Of a stretch of DNA of 64,000 bases, positions 49,730-58,044 are shown in pieces; within the stretch, counting starts at the first letter, position 1, and every line of letters starts with the position of its first letter. The notes beneath the pieces are model-generated. The model saw only the letters and a list, made by a program, of their open reading frames with translations. It did no database searches and had not been told where the DNA came from. The DNA lies in assembly GCF_000765215.1 (NCBI RefSeq), contig NZ_JPJE01000001.1:1-64000 (forward strand). Direction: 5' to 3'. The position numbers were made by a program, and so were the translations under genes. The stretch comes from Eubacterium sp. ER2 (GTDB lineage Bacteria; Bacillota; Clostridia; Lachnospirales; Lachnospiraceae).

Positions 49730-50614
49730 ATGAAAATTTCCTGCGATATTGTGAGGGACCTGCTGCCCCTGTACAAGGACAATGTGTGCAGCGACGCCAG
49801 CAAAGACATGGTGGAGGACCACCTCTCCGGCTGTGAGAACTGCCGGGCATACTACGAAAAGATGAGCGCAGAGCTTCCGGAAATCACCTCCGGCGGCGAG
49901 GACGCGAAGCAGATAGAAAGGGACCGGGATTTGTTTGAGAGGCTTGCCCGGAAGCTGACCTTCCGCCAGGTCATGACCGCCGGCGCGGCGGCCCTCATCC
50001 TGCTGGCCCTGTACGCGGCCCTCACCTCCTCCGCCCCCTTCATGGTCTTGGCCAGAGAGCGGGTGGCGGAGGCTGTGCCAGTGCTGGATAAGAGGATTTC
50101 TGTGGACGACGTGGAGGTACAGGATGTGTACCGTCTGGAGGACGGCTCCATCTACTGCTCCTTTAATGTGAACACCTATATCTCCTCCTTTGACCGCCAG
50201 TATGTGGTAGAGGATAAGTCCAGCCCCGAAGTGGATGTCAGCGCCTCCGGCGGCAATACCAACGGCATCTCCCTCCAGAGATACTGGTCTGATTTTCCAA
50301 AAGCAGAGGGCTATTCCTCCTCCTTCTATTTCCTCGTGCCGGAGGAGCTCACCTACTACCGGGAGGATCCTGTGACAGCGGAGCACAGGCTTGTCCGCCG
50401 GACCTCTGACGGGGTCTACTTTGTGGGGAAGGGAGGCGAGATCCTGCCTCTCTATGAGGAGGGGGATCCCATCTCCGACGCGCCCGGGGACATAGAAGAG
50501 CTGGTGCAGGAAAATAGGTCCGCGCACGAAACAAAGGAGAGTGAGGGATGGATGCCCTCTGCCCTCTATTCCGAAAACTACTGCTATGTCCTCTCCTTTA
50601 ACGAGAAAGAGTAA
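49730..50614 (+). CDS. Zinc-finger membrane anti-sigma factor
   Basis: 294 aa from the ATG at 49730 (AAAGGATG upstream). ZAS/zf-HC2 motif with HLSGCENC (His-x3-Cys-x2-Cys), the anti-sigma site. Membrane helix at about residues 85-105 (VMTAGAAALILLALYAAL); the rest is outside: a beta-rich domain of unknown type. Regulated release of the sigma factor on cell-envelope stress is the usual scheme. Confidence 0.9.
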   Translation: MKISCDIVRDLLPLYKDNVCSDASKDMVEDHLSGCENCRAYYEKMSAELPEITSGGEDAKQIERDRDLFERLARKLTFRQVMTAGAAALILLALYAALTSSAPFMVLARERVAEAVPVLDKRISVDDVEVQDVYRLEDGSIYCSFNVNTYISSFDRQYVVEDKSSPEVDVSASGGNTNGISLQRYWSDFPKAEGYSSSFYFLVPEELTYYREDPVTAEHRLVRRTSDGVYFVGKGGEILPLYEEGDPISDAPGDIEELVQENRSAHETKESEGWMPSALYSENYCYVLSFNEKE

Positions 50615-50618
50615 AAGC

Positions 50619-51527
50619 CTATCTTCTGATCCGGATCCGGTAGGACGCCTCAAAGACCTTTCCAGGCTCCAGACTGTTCTCCCACTCCCGGTCCTTCAGC
50701 TCCCCGTCAAAGCCCTCTCTGTCGCAGCGCCCGTACCAGGGCTCGATGCAGACAAAGGGGGCCTTCTTCTTCGGCGGAGACCAGATCCCCACAAGAGGGG
50801 CTTCAAAGGACACCTGCAGGTACTCCCTGCCCTTCGGATCCACAAGGGAGACGCTGCCGGCCTGGCCGTTTTCCAGGATCAGGGCATCCCCGTCAAAGAG
50901 GTGCTCGCTGACAGGCAGCAGGCCGTCCTTCAGCTCAAAGGTGACCTCCTGGTCCGTGGCAAGTCCCCCCTGCCCGAATACCCGGTTCACAAAGGATGGC
51001 CGCTTCTCCCCCTGTCTGTCCCGGATGCAGAGGCTGTAGTCGACCTGCTTCTCCCACTCTCTCACAGGGCAGCAAAAAGCCGGATGTGCGCCGATGGCAA
51101 AATACATATCGCTGCTGCCGGTGTTTGTCACCCGCCACATCACCAGGAGCTCCTTATCCTCCAGCCGGTAGCCGATCTCCAGCCGGAAGGGGAAGGGGTA
51201 CACCTCCCTTGTCTCCTCATCGTCCTCCAGGACAAACCAGGCCTCTCTCTGTGTCACGCTGGCCAGAGCGAAATCCTTATCTCTGGCAAAGCCGTGCTGG
51301 CCCATGGGGTATTTCACGTCCCCGATCCTGTATTTTTTATCCCGCACGCCTCCCACAAAGGGGAAAAGAACCGGAGACGTCCTTCCCCAGTAGGCAGGAT
51401 CCCCCTTCCACATATACTCTGTGCCCCTGGCCTTCTGCTTCAGCGATTTCAGCTCCGCCCCGTGGAGGCTGATCTGGGCCTCCAGCGACTCATTTTCCAG
51501 TTTTATCTTAATCCCTTCCAGTCCCAT
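50619..51527 (-). CDS. Aldose 1-epimerase-like protein
   Basis: 302 aa. Galactose mutarotase fold of the LacX type: SLHGAELKSLKQKA, YWGRTSPVLFPFVGG, MGQHGFARDKDF and GAHPAFCCPV, with catalytic His in the last two and Glu in CIEPWYGRCD. Probably acts on a hexose or hexose-phosphate. It is the last gene of the nad operon (9-nt gap to the NUDIX gene), a position with no obvious pathway logic. Confidence 0.88.
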   Translation of the reverse strand: MGLEGIKIKLENESLEAQISLHGAELKSLKQKARGTEYMWKGDPAYWGRTSPVLFPFVGGVRDKKYRIGDVKYPMGQHGFARDKDFALASVTQREAWFVLEDDEETREVYPFPFRLEIGYRLEDKELLVMWRVTNTGSSDMYFAIGAHPAFCCPVREWEKQVDYSLCIRDRQGEKRPSFVNRVFGQGGLATDQEVTFELKDGLLPVSEHLFDGDALILENGQAGSVSLVDPKGREYLQVSFEAPLVGIWSPPKKKAPFVCIEPWYGRCDREGFDGELKDREWENSLEPGKVFEASYRIRIRR

Positions 51528-51536
51528 CTTTCACAT

Positions 51537-52565
51537 TTACTCCTTCTCTTTTTCTCCAAACAGGAAGTCTCCCACCATTTTCAGCTCGTCCAGATACATG
51601 CAGTTTGGCAGGGTGTCTTCCTCCACCTGCCTCCAGCACTCCCGGTAGTCCATCCAGCGCACGGCCTCCACCTCGGACTCCTGGAGGGAGAGGGCGGTCT
51701 CGTCCACCGGCTCCCGGTAGATATAGACGGCGCTCAGCTCATTGTCCCGGAAGGGCCTGCCGTAGAAGACATCCTCAAACTGTGCCCGGCGCATGCCCAC
51801 AAAGTGAAGCTCCTCCTCCCGGGCCCGGATGCCCAGCTCCTCAGCGAGCTCCCGGATGGCGGAGGGGAGGTAATCGTCCCCCGCCTCCACATGTCCAGCG
51901 GAGGAGATATCCCAGCACCCCGGATTGGAGTCCTTGCAGGCGCTCCTCTTCTGCAGGAGAAGATCCCAGCCGTCCTCCTTTTTCCGGACGATCCAGACGT
52001 GAGCGGTGGGGTGGAGGCTCCCCTCCAGGTGGGCCACGCCCCTCTCCCTCACAAGGCCCGTCCTTGTGCCGTCCTCATTTAAAATGTCGAAGAGCTCCAG
52101 CGGCCTTCCGTCCAGGGCGGCCTCCAGAAGGGTGTCCGTCCTGTCGTAGACAAGCTTCAGGGAGAAAAAAGGCCGCCCCTCATTCAGGAGGCGGAAAAAG
52201 ATCTTGTCTCCCTCCCAGATGTTCAGGCAAAGCACTTCCTCCTTGTCCACCCACTCCAGCTGTCCCTCGTCGCAGGGGTGGGGCTCCCCGGTAAATCCGT
52301 CCGCCGTGTAGAGGGACATGTACTCCGTGGTGTCCTCCCCGTAGATAAAAGTAACGATCCCCCGGTACTGCCAGGAGGTGAGGGTGTACCCCGTCTCCTC
52401 CCACACCTCCCGCAGAAGGCACTCCTCCGGGCTCTCGTTCCTCTCAAAATGTCCGCCCACACCGATCCACTTGTCTTTATTTACATCCTCCTTCTTCACC
52501 GTCCGGTGAAGCATCAGGTATTTCCCGTCCTGCTCAATGTAGCAGAGTGTACTCAGTCTCGTCAT
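51537..52565 (-). CDS. Tandem NUDIX-domain hydrolase
   Basis: 342 aa from the ATG at 52565 (GGGAGG upstream), starting inside the 3' end of niaR (about 30-nt overlap). It holds two NUDIX domains. The first (about 1-165) has a complete NUDIX box, GGHFERNESPEECLLREVWEETG. The second (about 180-342) has SAGHVEAGDDYLPSAIRELAEELG and resembles isopentenyl-diphosphate isomerase-like or NADH-pyrophosphatase-type members. One chain with two hydrolase sites is unusual. Linked to NAD synthesis genes, so a role in cleaving NAD(H) or ADP-ribose is plausible but not shown. Confidence 0.88.
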   Translation of the reverse strand: MTRLSTLCYIEQDGKYLMLHRTVKKEDVNKDKWIGVGGHFERNESPEECLLREVWEETGYTLTSWQYRGIVTFIYGEDTTEYMSLYTADGFTGEPHPCDEGQLEWVDKEEVLCLNIWEGDKIFFRLLNEGRPFFSLKLVYDRTDTLLEAALDGRPLELFDILNEDGTRTGLVRERGVAHLEGSLHPTAHVWIVRKKEDGWDLLLQKRSACKDSNPGCWDISSAGHVEAGDDYLPSAIRELAEELGIRAREEELHFVGMRRAQFEDVFYGRPFRDNELSAVYIYREPVDETALSLQESEVEAVRWMDYRECWRQVEEDTLPNCMYLDELKMVGDFLFGEKEKE

Positions 52566-53094
52566 GGCCCTCCCTCTCATCCTCCTTCGGCTCCACAAGG
52601 AACCCTCTTTTTCTCAGGTCCTCCTCTATCATATCCAGAGTCTCCTCGCTGTCCGCCGTGATCCTGTGATAGTGATACCCCGAGGTAATATTTTTCAGAG
52701 GGCTGGACTTCCCGCTTTTGATGTCGCTGATAAATTCCGCCACTCTTCTCCTGGAGGTGATGTGCAGATCCGCCTCCAGGTGCCCGTACACCCTGTGGTT
52801 CACCATGACGTTCTCCACCGCGCCGCCCAGATCCACGATGGCGCACAGCTCCTCCTCCAGCTGGTCGTCTGTGTGCTTCACCTTCAGCACCCGGCTGACA
52901 GAGGGCGCTGTCCCCAGTATATAGCCCCGGTTGGTGGAGATGATCTCATAGCCCGCGGCCCGGATCAGGGCAACGTCCTGCACGATCACCTGCCGGCTCA
53001 CATGGTAGAGAGCGGCCAGACTCTTTGCGGGAACCGGTCTTCCGCTCTCCTGGATCCTCCGGACGATATCTTCTCTTCTATCAGAACCAGTCAT
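52534..53094 (-). CDS. niaR: Nicotinate-responsive repressor NiaR
   Basis: 186 aa. N-terminal HTH_11 domain (RREDIVRRIQESGRPVPAKSLAALYHVSRQVIVQDVALIRAAG) and the C-terminal 3H domain with three conserved histidines (KHTDDQ, VNHRVYGHLEADLHI). NiaR represses NAD synthesis genes when bound to niacin. It is co-transcribed with nadABC and an operator of the expected type lies upstream of nadA, so it is autoregulated. Confidence 0.93.
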   Translation of the reverse strand: MTGSDRREDIVRRIQESGRPVPAKSLAALYHVSRQVIVQDVALIRAAGYEIISTNRGYILGTAPSVSRVLKVKHTDDQLEEELCAIVDLGGAVENVMVNHRVYGHLEADLHITSRRRVAEFISDIKSGKSSPLKNITSGYHYHRITADSEETLDMIEEDLRKRGFLVEPKEDEREGHDETEYTLLH

Positions 53095-53133
53095 TTTCTT
53101 CTGGCCTCCTTTGCTTCTCGTTTTTCCGACTGC

Positions 53134-53985
53134 CTACAGGGCGTGGAGATTTTTCATAGAAATGTCCAGTATGGGAGCCGAATGAGTGAGGGCCCCGCTG
53201 GAAATATAATCCACCCCAGTGGACACAAGGCTGGCAATATTCTCCTTTGTCACGTTTCCCGAGCACTCGGTTTCAGCCCTGCCGTCTATGAGGCGCACCG
53301 CCTCCTTCATCTCCTCCGGGGACATGTTGTCCAGCATGATAATGTCGGCTCCCGCCTCAACGGCCTCCTTCACCATCTCCAGATTTTCCGTCTCCACCTC
53401 GATCCTGCGCACAAAGGGCGCATACTCCCTTGCCATGCGGACGGCTTCCCTCACGCCGCCGGCGGCGCCGATATGGTTGTCCTTCAAAAGCACCCCGTCG
53501 GACAGATTGTAGCGGTGGTTGTATCCGCCTCCCACGCGGACCGCATATTTCTCAAAAACGCGCATATTGGGCGTGGTCTTCCTTGTATCCAAAAGGCGGA
53601 TGCCCGTCCCCTCCAGGAGATCCGCCACGGAGCGGGTGTAGGTGGCGATACCGCTCATCCGCTGCAGATAGTTGAGAGCCACCCTCTCACCGGACAGAAG
53701 TACCCGGATGTCTCCCTCCACCTTGCCCATGAGCTGTCCTTTAGTCACTCTCTCGCCGTCCCGGCAGAAGAAAACGACCTCCGTATTCTCGTCCAGAAGC
53801 TGGAAGACTCTCCGGAACACATCAAGGCCCGCAATCACGCCCTCCTGCTTGGCGATCAGATCCACCTGCCCGGGCACGGCCTCCTTCATCACCGCGTTTG
53901 TCGTCACATCCTCGCTGGAAATATCCTCCTTCAGCGCCTCCAGAAGCAGGTGATCCACCTGCAGTGTCATTGTAATTCTGTTCAT
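53134..53985 (-). CDS. nadC: Nicotinate-nucleotide pyrophosphorylase (carboxylating)
   Basis: 283 aa from the ATG at 53985 (AAGGAGAG at 7-nt spacing), full length. Signature stretches: LNYLQRMSGIAT, RLLDTRKTTPNMRVFEKYAVRVGGG (quinolinate and PRPP site) and IIMLDNMSPEEMKEAV. Converts quinolinate and PRPP to nicotinate mononucleotide, releasing CO2. 26 nt after nadB. It completes de novo NAD ring formation with nadA and nadB. Confidence 0.96.
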   Translation of the reverse strand: MNRITMTLQVDHLLLEALKEDISSEDVTTNAVMKEAVPGQVDLIAKQEGVIAGLDVFRRVFQLLDENTEVVFFCRDGERVTKGQLMGKVEGDIRVLLSGERVALNYLQRMSGIATYTRSVADLLEGTGIRLLDTRKTTPNMRVFEKYAVRVGGGYNHRYNLSDGVLLKDNHIGAAGGVREAVRMAREYAPFVRRIEVETENLEMVKEAVEAGADIIMLDNMSPEEMKEAVRLIDGRAETECSGNVTKENIASLVSTGVDYISSGALTHSAPILDISMKNLHAL

Positions 53986-54011
53986 CTCATCTCTCTCCTT
54001 GCTGTTTTCCA

Positions 54012-55214
54012 TTATACTATTTTCTGCTCTGCCATGTCCAGAGTCTCCTGTGCTGTTCTGCGGGCAATATCCTTTGCCGCCCTTCTGGCAAATACAAGGC
54101 TCTCCAGCAGGGAGTTGCTGGCCAGCCGGTTGGCCCCGTGGACTCCGTTGCAGCTCGTCTCCCCCGCCGCGTAGAGACAGGGCATGGATGTGCGGCTCTC
54201 ACTGTCCACCCAGATACCGCCCATAAAATAGTGCTGGGCCGGCACCACGGGAATCCTCTCCCTTGTCACATCATACCCCTCCTCCAGGCAATGGCGGTAA
54301 ATATTGGGGAAATGGCTCAGGATCTTCTCCCTGGGAATGGGGGCCATAGACAGCCACACATGATCCGTCCCGTCCTTTTCCATCTGCTTTTGGATCGCCT
54401 CCGTCACCACGTCCCTGGGAAGCAGCTCATCCACAAATCTCTCTCCGTCCCGGTTCAGCAGCCAGGCTCCCTCTCCCCTCACTGACTCGGAGATGAGAAA
54501 CCTGCGTCCCGGCTTCCTGGAGTAGAGTGTAGTGGGATGGATCTGAACATAGTCCAGGTGCTCCAGACGGATACCATGCTTTTTCGCAATGTCGATGGCG
54601 TCCCCGGTCAGGTGGGGAAAATTAGTGGAATGCCTGTATCTGCCGCCAATGCCTCCGCTTGCCAGAATCGTGAATGGCGCCCGTATGGCGATCCTCTCCT
54701 CGCCCTTCCTCGCGAGAACCCCCGTGCAGCGTCCCTTCTCTTCTATAATATCTGTCATCTCCGTATACTCATACAGCGTGACATTCTCCAGCTTTCTCAC
54801 CTGATCCAGGAGATGGCTCGTGATCTCCTTCCCCGTGATATCCTCGTGGAAGAGAATTCTGGGCCTGGAGTGGGCCCCCTCCCTTGTGTAGGCGAACCCA
54901 CCGTTGCTGTCCTTCGCAAATTCCACGCCGTACCCAACTAACTCCCTGATGATCTGGCGGGAACCGCGGATCATAATATCCACAGACTCCCTCCGGTTCT
55001 CGTAGTGTCCGGCCCGCATAGTGTCCTCAAAATAACTGTCGTAGTCCTCCTCGTCCCGGAGCACACATATCCCGCCCTGTGCCAGGAAAGAATCGCTGCT
55101 CTCCAGGTCAGCCTTCGTGATCATGACAATATTCAGATTCCGGGGCAGGCTGAGGGCGGCAAAAAGTCCCGCCACGCCGGTTCCCACGATCACTGTGTCC
55201 GCATGTATCTTCAT
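54012..55214 (-). CDS. nadB: L-aspartate oxidase, short form
   Basis: 400 aa. FAD-binding VIVGTGVAGLFAALSL, the SDSFLAQGGI substrate loop, REGAHSRPRILFHEDITGKEI, SGGIGGRY, QIHPTTLY, and C-terminal AGETSCNGVHGANRLASNSLLESLVFARRAA. It lacks the about 120-residue C-terminal helical domain of enteric NadB (about 530 aa). The short form is common in Clostridia. Oxidises aspartate to iminoaspartate for NadA, here probably with fumarate as electron acceptor. Operon gene two. Confidence 0.95.
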   Translation of the reverse strand: MKIHADTVIVGTGVAGLFAALSLPRNLNIVMITKADLESSDSFLAQGGICVLRDEEDYDSYFEDTMRAGHYENRRESVDIMIRGSRQIIRELVGYGVEFAKDSNGGFAYTREGAHSRPRILFHEDITGKEITSHLLDQVRKLENVTLYEYTEMTDIIEEKGRCTGVLARKGEERIAIRAPFTILASGGIGGRYRHSTNFPHLTGDAIDIAKKHGIRLEHLDYVQIHPTTLYSRKPGRRFLISESVRGEGAWLLNRDGERFVDELLPRDVVTEAIQKQMEKDGTDHVWLSMAPIPREKILSHFPNIYRHCLEEGYDVTRERIPVVPAQHYFMGGIWVDSESRTSMPCLYAAGETSCNGVHGANRLASNSLLESLVFARRAAKDIARRTAQETLDMAEQKIV

Positions 55215-55236
55215 GCTCTTTGCACCTCCTTTTATC

Positions 55237-56145
55237 TTATTTCGCCGCCAGGTCCATCATCCTCTCAAGAGGCTTTGCGGCCTGGCTGGCAGAGCTTTCT
55301 TCCACATGGATCTCATTGTTTCCCGTCCTCAGCACATCTCTGATCTTCTCCAGGGTGATAGTCTTCATATCCTCGCAGACAGGCTCTGTATCAGGAAAAT
55401 AAAATGTCTTGCCCGGATTTTTCCGCTCCAGCTCCCACCGAACCCCGCTCTCTGTGCAGACGATGAACTCTCTGGAAGGGCTGTCCTGGGCATACCTGAT
55501 GATCCCAGAGGTGCTTCCTACATAGTCTGCCATGTCACAGATGGCAGCGGGACATTCCGGGTGGACAAGAGTCAGCGCCTCCGGGTGCTGCCGCCTTGCC
55601 CTCTCTATCTCCCGAACCTTCATGCTTTCATGGACGGGACAAAAGCCGTCGTTGAAGACAAAGTGCTTTTCCGGCACCTGCCGGGCCACGAACCGGGCCA
55701 GATTTCTGTCCGGAATAAAGAAGATATGCCTGTTGGGCAGCTCTCGCACGATCTGTACCGCATTGGCCGAGGTAACGCACACATCGGAATGTCTTTTCAG
55801 CTCTGCCGTGGAGTTGATGTAGCACACTACCGCCAGGTCATCGTATGTATCCCGCATTTTCTGAATAGTCTCCGGATCCGCCATGTGGGCCATGGCGCAG
55901 TCCGCCGACACCTCCGGCATGAGCACCACCTTCTCCGGGTTCAGGATCTTGGCGCTCTCCCCCATGAAAAACACGCCGGCAAAGACAATCACCCGGCAGG
56001 TCAGCTTTTCTGCTGTCCGGCTCAGATAAAAGGAATCCCCTGTATAGTCGGCAATCTCCTGTACCTCCGGCCGCACGTAATAGTGGGCCAGAATCACCGC
56101 GTCCTTTTCTTTTTTTAATTGATTGATCTCCTCTTTGATATCCAT
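55237..56145 (-). CDS. nadA: Quinolinate synthase
   Basis: 302 aa. ILAHYYVRPEVQEIADYTGDS start, and cluster cysteines in MPEVSADCAMAHM, VHPECPAAI and PDTEPVCEDMK (4Fe-4S, three Cys). Full length. Condenses iminoaspartate and dihydroxyacetone phosphate to quinolinate. First gene of the NAD operon, with the NiaR operator and promoter just upstream. GGAGAAAATG upstream as ribosome site. Confidence 0.96.
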   Translation of the reverse strand: MDIKEEINQLKKEKDAVILAHYYVRPEVQEIADYTGDSFYLSRTAEKLTCRVIVFAGVFFMGESAKILNPEKVVLMPEVSADCAMAHMADPETIQKMRDTYDDLAVVCYINSTAELKRHSDVCVTSANAVQIVRELPNRHIFFIPDRNLARFVARQVPEKHFVFNDGFCPVHESMKVREIERARRQHPEALTLVHPECPAAICDMADYVGSTSGIIRYAQDSPSREFIVCTESGVRWELERKNPGKTFYFPDTEPVCEDMKTITLEKIRDVLRTGNNEIHVEESSASQAAKPLERMMDLAAK

Positions 56146-56178
56146 ATCATTTTCTCCTTTTTAACACGAACTTTCCCC

Positions 56179-56217
56179 ATTATACCACTGTTATTTACAT
56201 GTGACAAGACACATGTA
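56179..56217 (-). promoter_or_regulatory. nad operon promoter overlapped by a NiaR operator
   Basis: Leftward -35 TTGTCA (56207-56202), 17-bp spacer, -10 TATAAT (56184-56179). The perfect inverted repeat TACATGTG-N6-CACATGTA (56196-56217) covers the -35, the expected position for NiaR repression; ACATGTG/CACATGT arms with ACAAGA centre resemble the known NiaR box. Confidence 0.85.
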
Positions 56218-56254
56218 TTTACAAATATGCGAGAGTAAGATTACATATAAGGCC

Positions 56255-56283
56255 TTGCGTCCCCGTAATCTGTATGCTATACT
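56255..56283 (+). promoter_or_regulatory. Candidate promoter of the PTS-like gene
   Basis: TTGCGT (56255-56260), 17-bp spacer, TATACT (56278-56283); start codon at 56335 follows AGAGGAGAAAAG. Confidence 0.5.
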
Positions 56284-56334
56284 GTTTAGGTTGTTAATAG
56301 TTTACCATGATAAAGTAGTAGAGGAGAAAAGTAC

Positions 56335-57897
56335 ATGAAGAAAATCGCATTTATCGGAAGCAGCGGAGGCAATCTCTTTAAACAGGGCGGGAATGACATC
56401 CAGGGCATGATGAAGGAGATCCTTCTCCAGACAAGGGCCGCCCAGATGGAGGTGGCCGCCGTGCAGTATATACTGGCCTCCTCCAGTCTGGACACAGCAG
56501 GGCAGGACAGCCCCGCAAAGCTGTACACCTGGAGGGACGGGGAGCTGTATCTGGAAAAGGAGGGCACCCTCTCCCAGATCAACGACGCCGCCCTGGAGGT
56601 GGACGCCCGCATCGCCCAGATGGTACGTGAAGGGCAGATCGACGGCGTCATGTTCGTCAGCGCGGAGCCTGACAGGATCAACCACCTCGCTTTCCAGGCC
56701 GCCATAGAGGCCCAGCTTCCCCTGGCCGGCACCGGCGGCAGCTCTGTGGCAAAGGTGCAGAGCATGGGCGGAAAGGTCCTGTCTGCCTCCGGCACCACCG
56801 GGACCACCAACCGGACGAGAGCCGTGGCCTTCACCACCGCCTTCGCCAGGGAGTGGGGCATCCGCTACCGCCCCGTCATCGGAAAGACCGGGGCCCAGGC
56901 CGCGGAAAATCTCCAGACCAATATATGGAAGCGGATCAATTTCCGGGGCATCATGATGACAAGTCTCCCCGCCTTCATCGCCATGGCCCTCTGCCTTGCC
57001 ATCAGCCGCATCCCGGTCCTGACGGACCTGTCCAATGTGTTTGACACGCTGGTTGCCTCCATCCCTGTAGTCATCTGTGCCATAGCCGCCAAACAGGTGT
57101 CAGGCCTGGACGAGGTAGGCGTAGTGGCCGGCATTGTCTCCGGCGTGCTGGCTGTGGACGGCGGCATCATCGGCGGACTCATTGTGGGTATCGTGGCCGG
57201 CGTTTTCTCCTATTACATAAGCATTTTCTGCTTTCGCCACAACATTCCCGGTACAACGGCAAATATCGCCGCAGGCGGGCTGGGCGGACTGGCCGCGGGC
57301 CTCATCGGCATGTATCTCATATCGCCTGTTGCCCTCTGGCTTGGCAATCTGATCTGCGACGCCATCAACGCGGCCATTGACATCAACCCGGTGCTTGCGG
57401 GGGCCCTGGCCGGCGTGCTCATCTGGCCGGCTATCATCGGAGGCGTGTACCACGCAGCCATCCTGCCTATCGTTCTTCTGGAGATGGAGGAGGCCGGCTT
57501 CAGCTTCCTGGGCGCTATCGACATGACAGGGCTTGTCATGGTGTCAGCTGGCATCACACTGGCCAATGTGCTCTTCCCCAAGGACAAAGGGCAGGCTGCG
57601 GCAGCCCTTCCCGGCTTCCTTGTAAATGTGTGCTTCGGCACCTTCGTGGAGGCCGCCTATCCCTTCATGTTCTCCAGCCGGATCGTCTTTGGCGGAGCGC
57701 TCATAAGCGCCTGCGTCTCCGGAGCCCTGGTGGGACTTTTTAACGTCAGGGGAACCGCCTATGTGCCTTCCGTGGTGGCGCCAGCCATGGCCAACGAGGG
57801 GCACGGACTCCAGTTTCTGATCTGTATGCTGGTGGCTGCGGTCCTGGCCTTTATCATCACCTCCCTGGCCAACGTAAGGGAGAAGAAAAAAGCATAA
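56335..57897 (+). CDS. PTS EIIC-like membrane protein fused to an N-terminal nucleotide/ligand-binding-like domain
   Basis: 520 aa. The C-terminal about 320 residues form ten or so helices with the motif GGVYHAAILPIVLLEMEEAGFS and FVEAAYPFMFSSRIVFGGALISACVSGALVG, typical of sugar PTS EIIC proteins of the glucose/fructose-type superfamily. The N-terminal about 200 residues (FIGSSGGNLFKQGGND, MFVSAEPDRINHLAFQAAIEA, LAGTGGSSVAKVQSMGGKVLSASGTTGTTNRT) are a Rossmann-like soluble domain I cannot assign. No EIIA, EIIB or catabolic gene lies nearby, so transport by phosphorylation would need partners elsewhere; it may be a sensor or a facilitator. Confidence 0.75.
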   Translation: MKKIAFIGSSGGNLFKQGGNDIQGMMKEILLQTRAAQMEVAAVQYILASSSLDTAGQDSPAKLYTWRDGELYLEKEGTLSQINDAALEVDARIAQMVREGQIDGVMFVSAEPDRINHLAFQAAIEAQLPLAGTGGSSVAKVQSMGGKVLSASGTTGTTNRTRAVAFTTAFAREWGIRYRPVIGKTGAQAAENLQTNIWKRINFRGIMMTSLPAFIAMALCLAISRIPVLTDLSNVFDTLVASIPVVICAIAAKQVSGLDEVGVVAGIVSGVLAVDGGIIGGLIVGIVAGVFSYYISIFCFRHNIPGTTANIAAGGLGGLAAGLIGMYLISPVALWLGNLICDAINAAIDINPVLAGALAGVLIWPAIIGGVYHAAILPIVLLEMEEAGFSFLGAIDMTGLVMVSAGITLANVLFPKDKGQAAAALPGFLVNVCFGTFVEAAYPFMFSSRIVFGGALISACVSGALVGLFNVRGTAYVPSVVAPAMANEGHGLQFLICMLVAAVLAFIITSLANVREKKKA

Positions 57898-57904
57898 ATC
57901 TCAG

Positions 57905-57934
57905 GCAGCGCTTCCGGAAGGCGGCGCTGCTTTT
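57905..57934 (+). terminator. Terminator of the PTS-like gene
   Basis: GCAGCGC (57905-57911) / GCGCTGC (57924-57930), with TTCCGGAA in the loop, followed by four Ts. It abuts the bioY promoter. Confidence 0.7.
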
Positions 57935-57935
57935 C

Positions 57936-57964
57936 TTGACAACGGAAGAGCCCGCTCCTATAAT
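57936..57964 (+). promoter_or_regulatory. bioY promoter
   Basis: Consensus TTGACA (57936-57941), 17-bp spacer, TATAAT (57959-57964). No BirA palindrome was recognised. Confidence 0.8.
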
Positions 57965-58044
57965 AAAAAAAGCATGCGGCTTTTGGATAAGCTGCAGCTG
58001 TGGAACATTCGGATTTTATTAATCAAAGCAGGTGCATACAATTG

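Noticed and set aside
52564-54174. 536-aa rightward open frame across niaR, nadC and nadB
   Set aside because: Long only because GC-rich codons on the other strand lack stops; the leftward genes carry every conserved motif.
57936-58044. BirA operator at bioY
   Set aside because: No TTGTTAAC-like inverted repeat near the promoter; biotin control, if any, is not visible.
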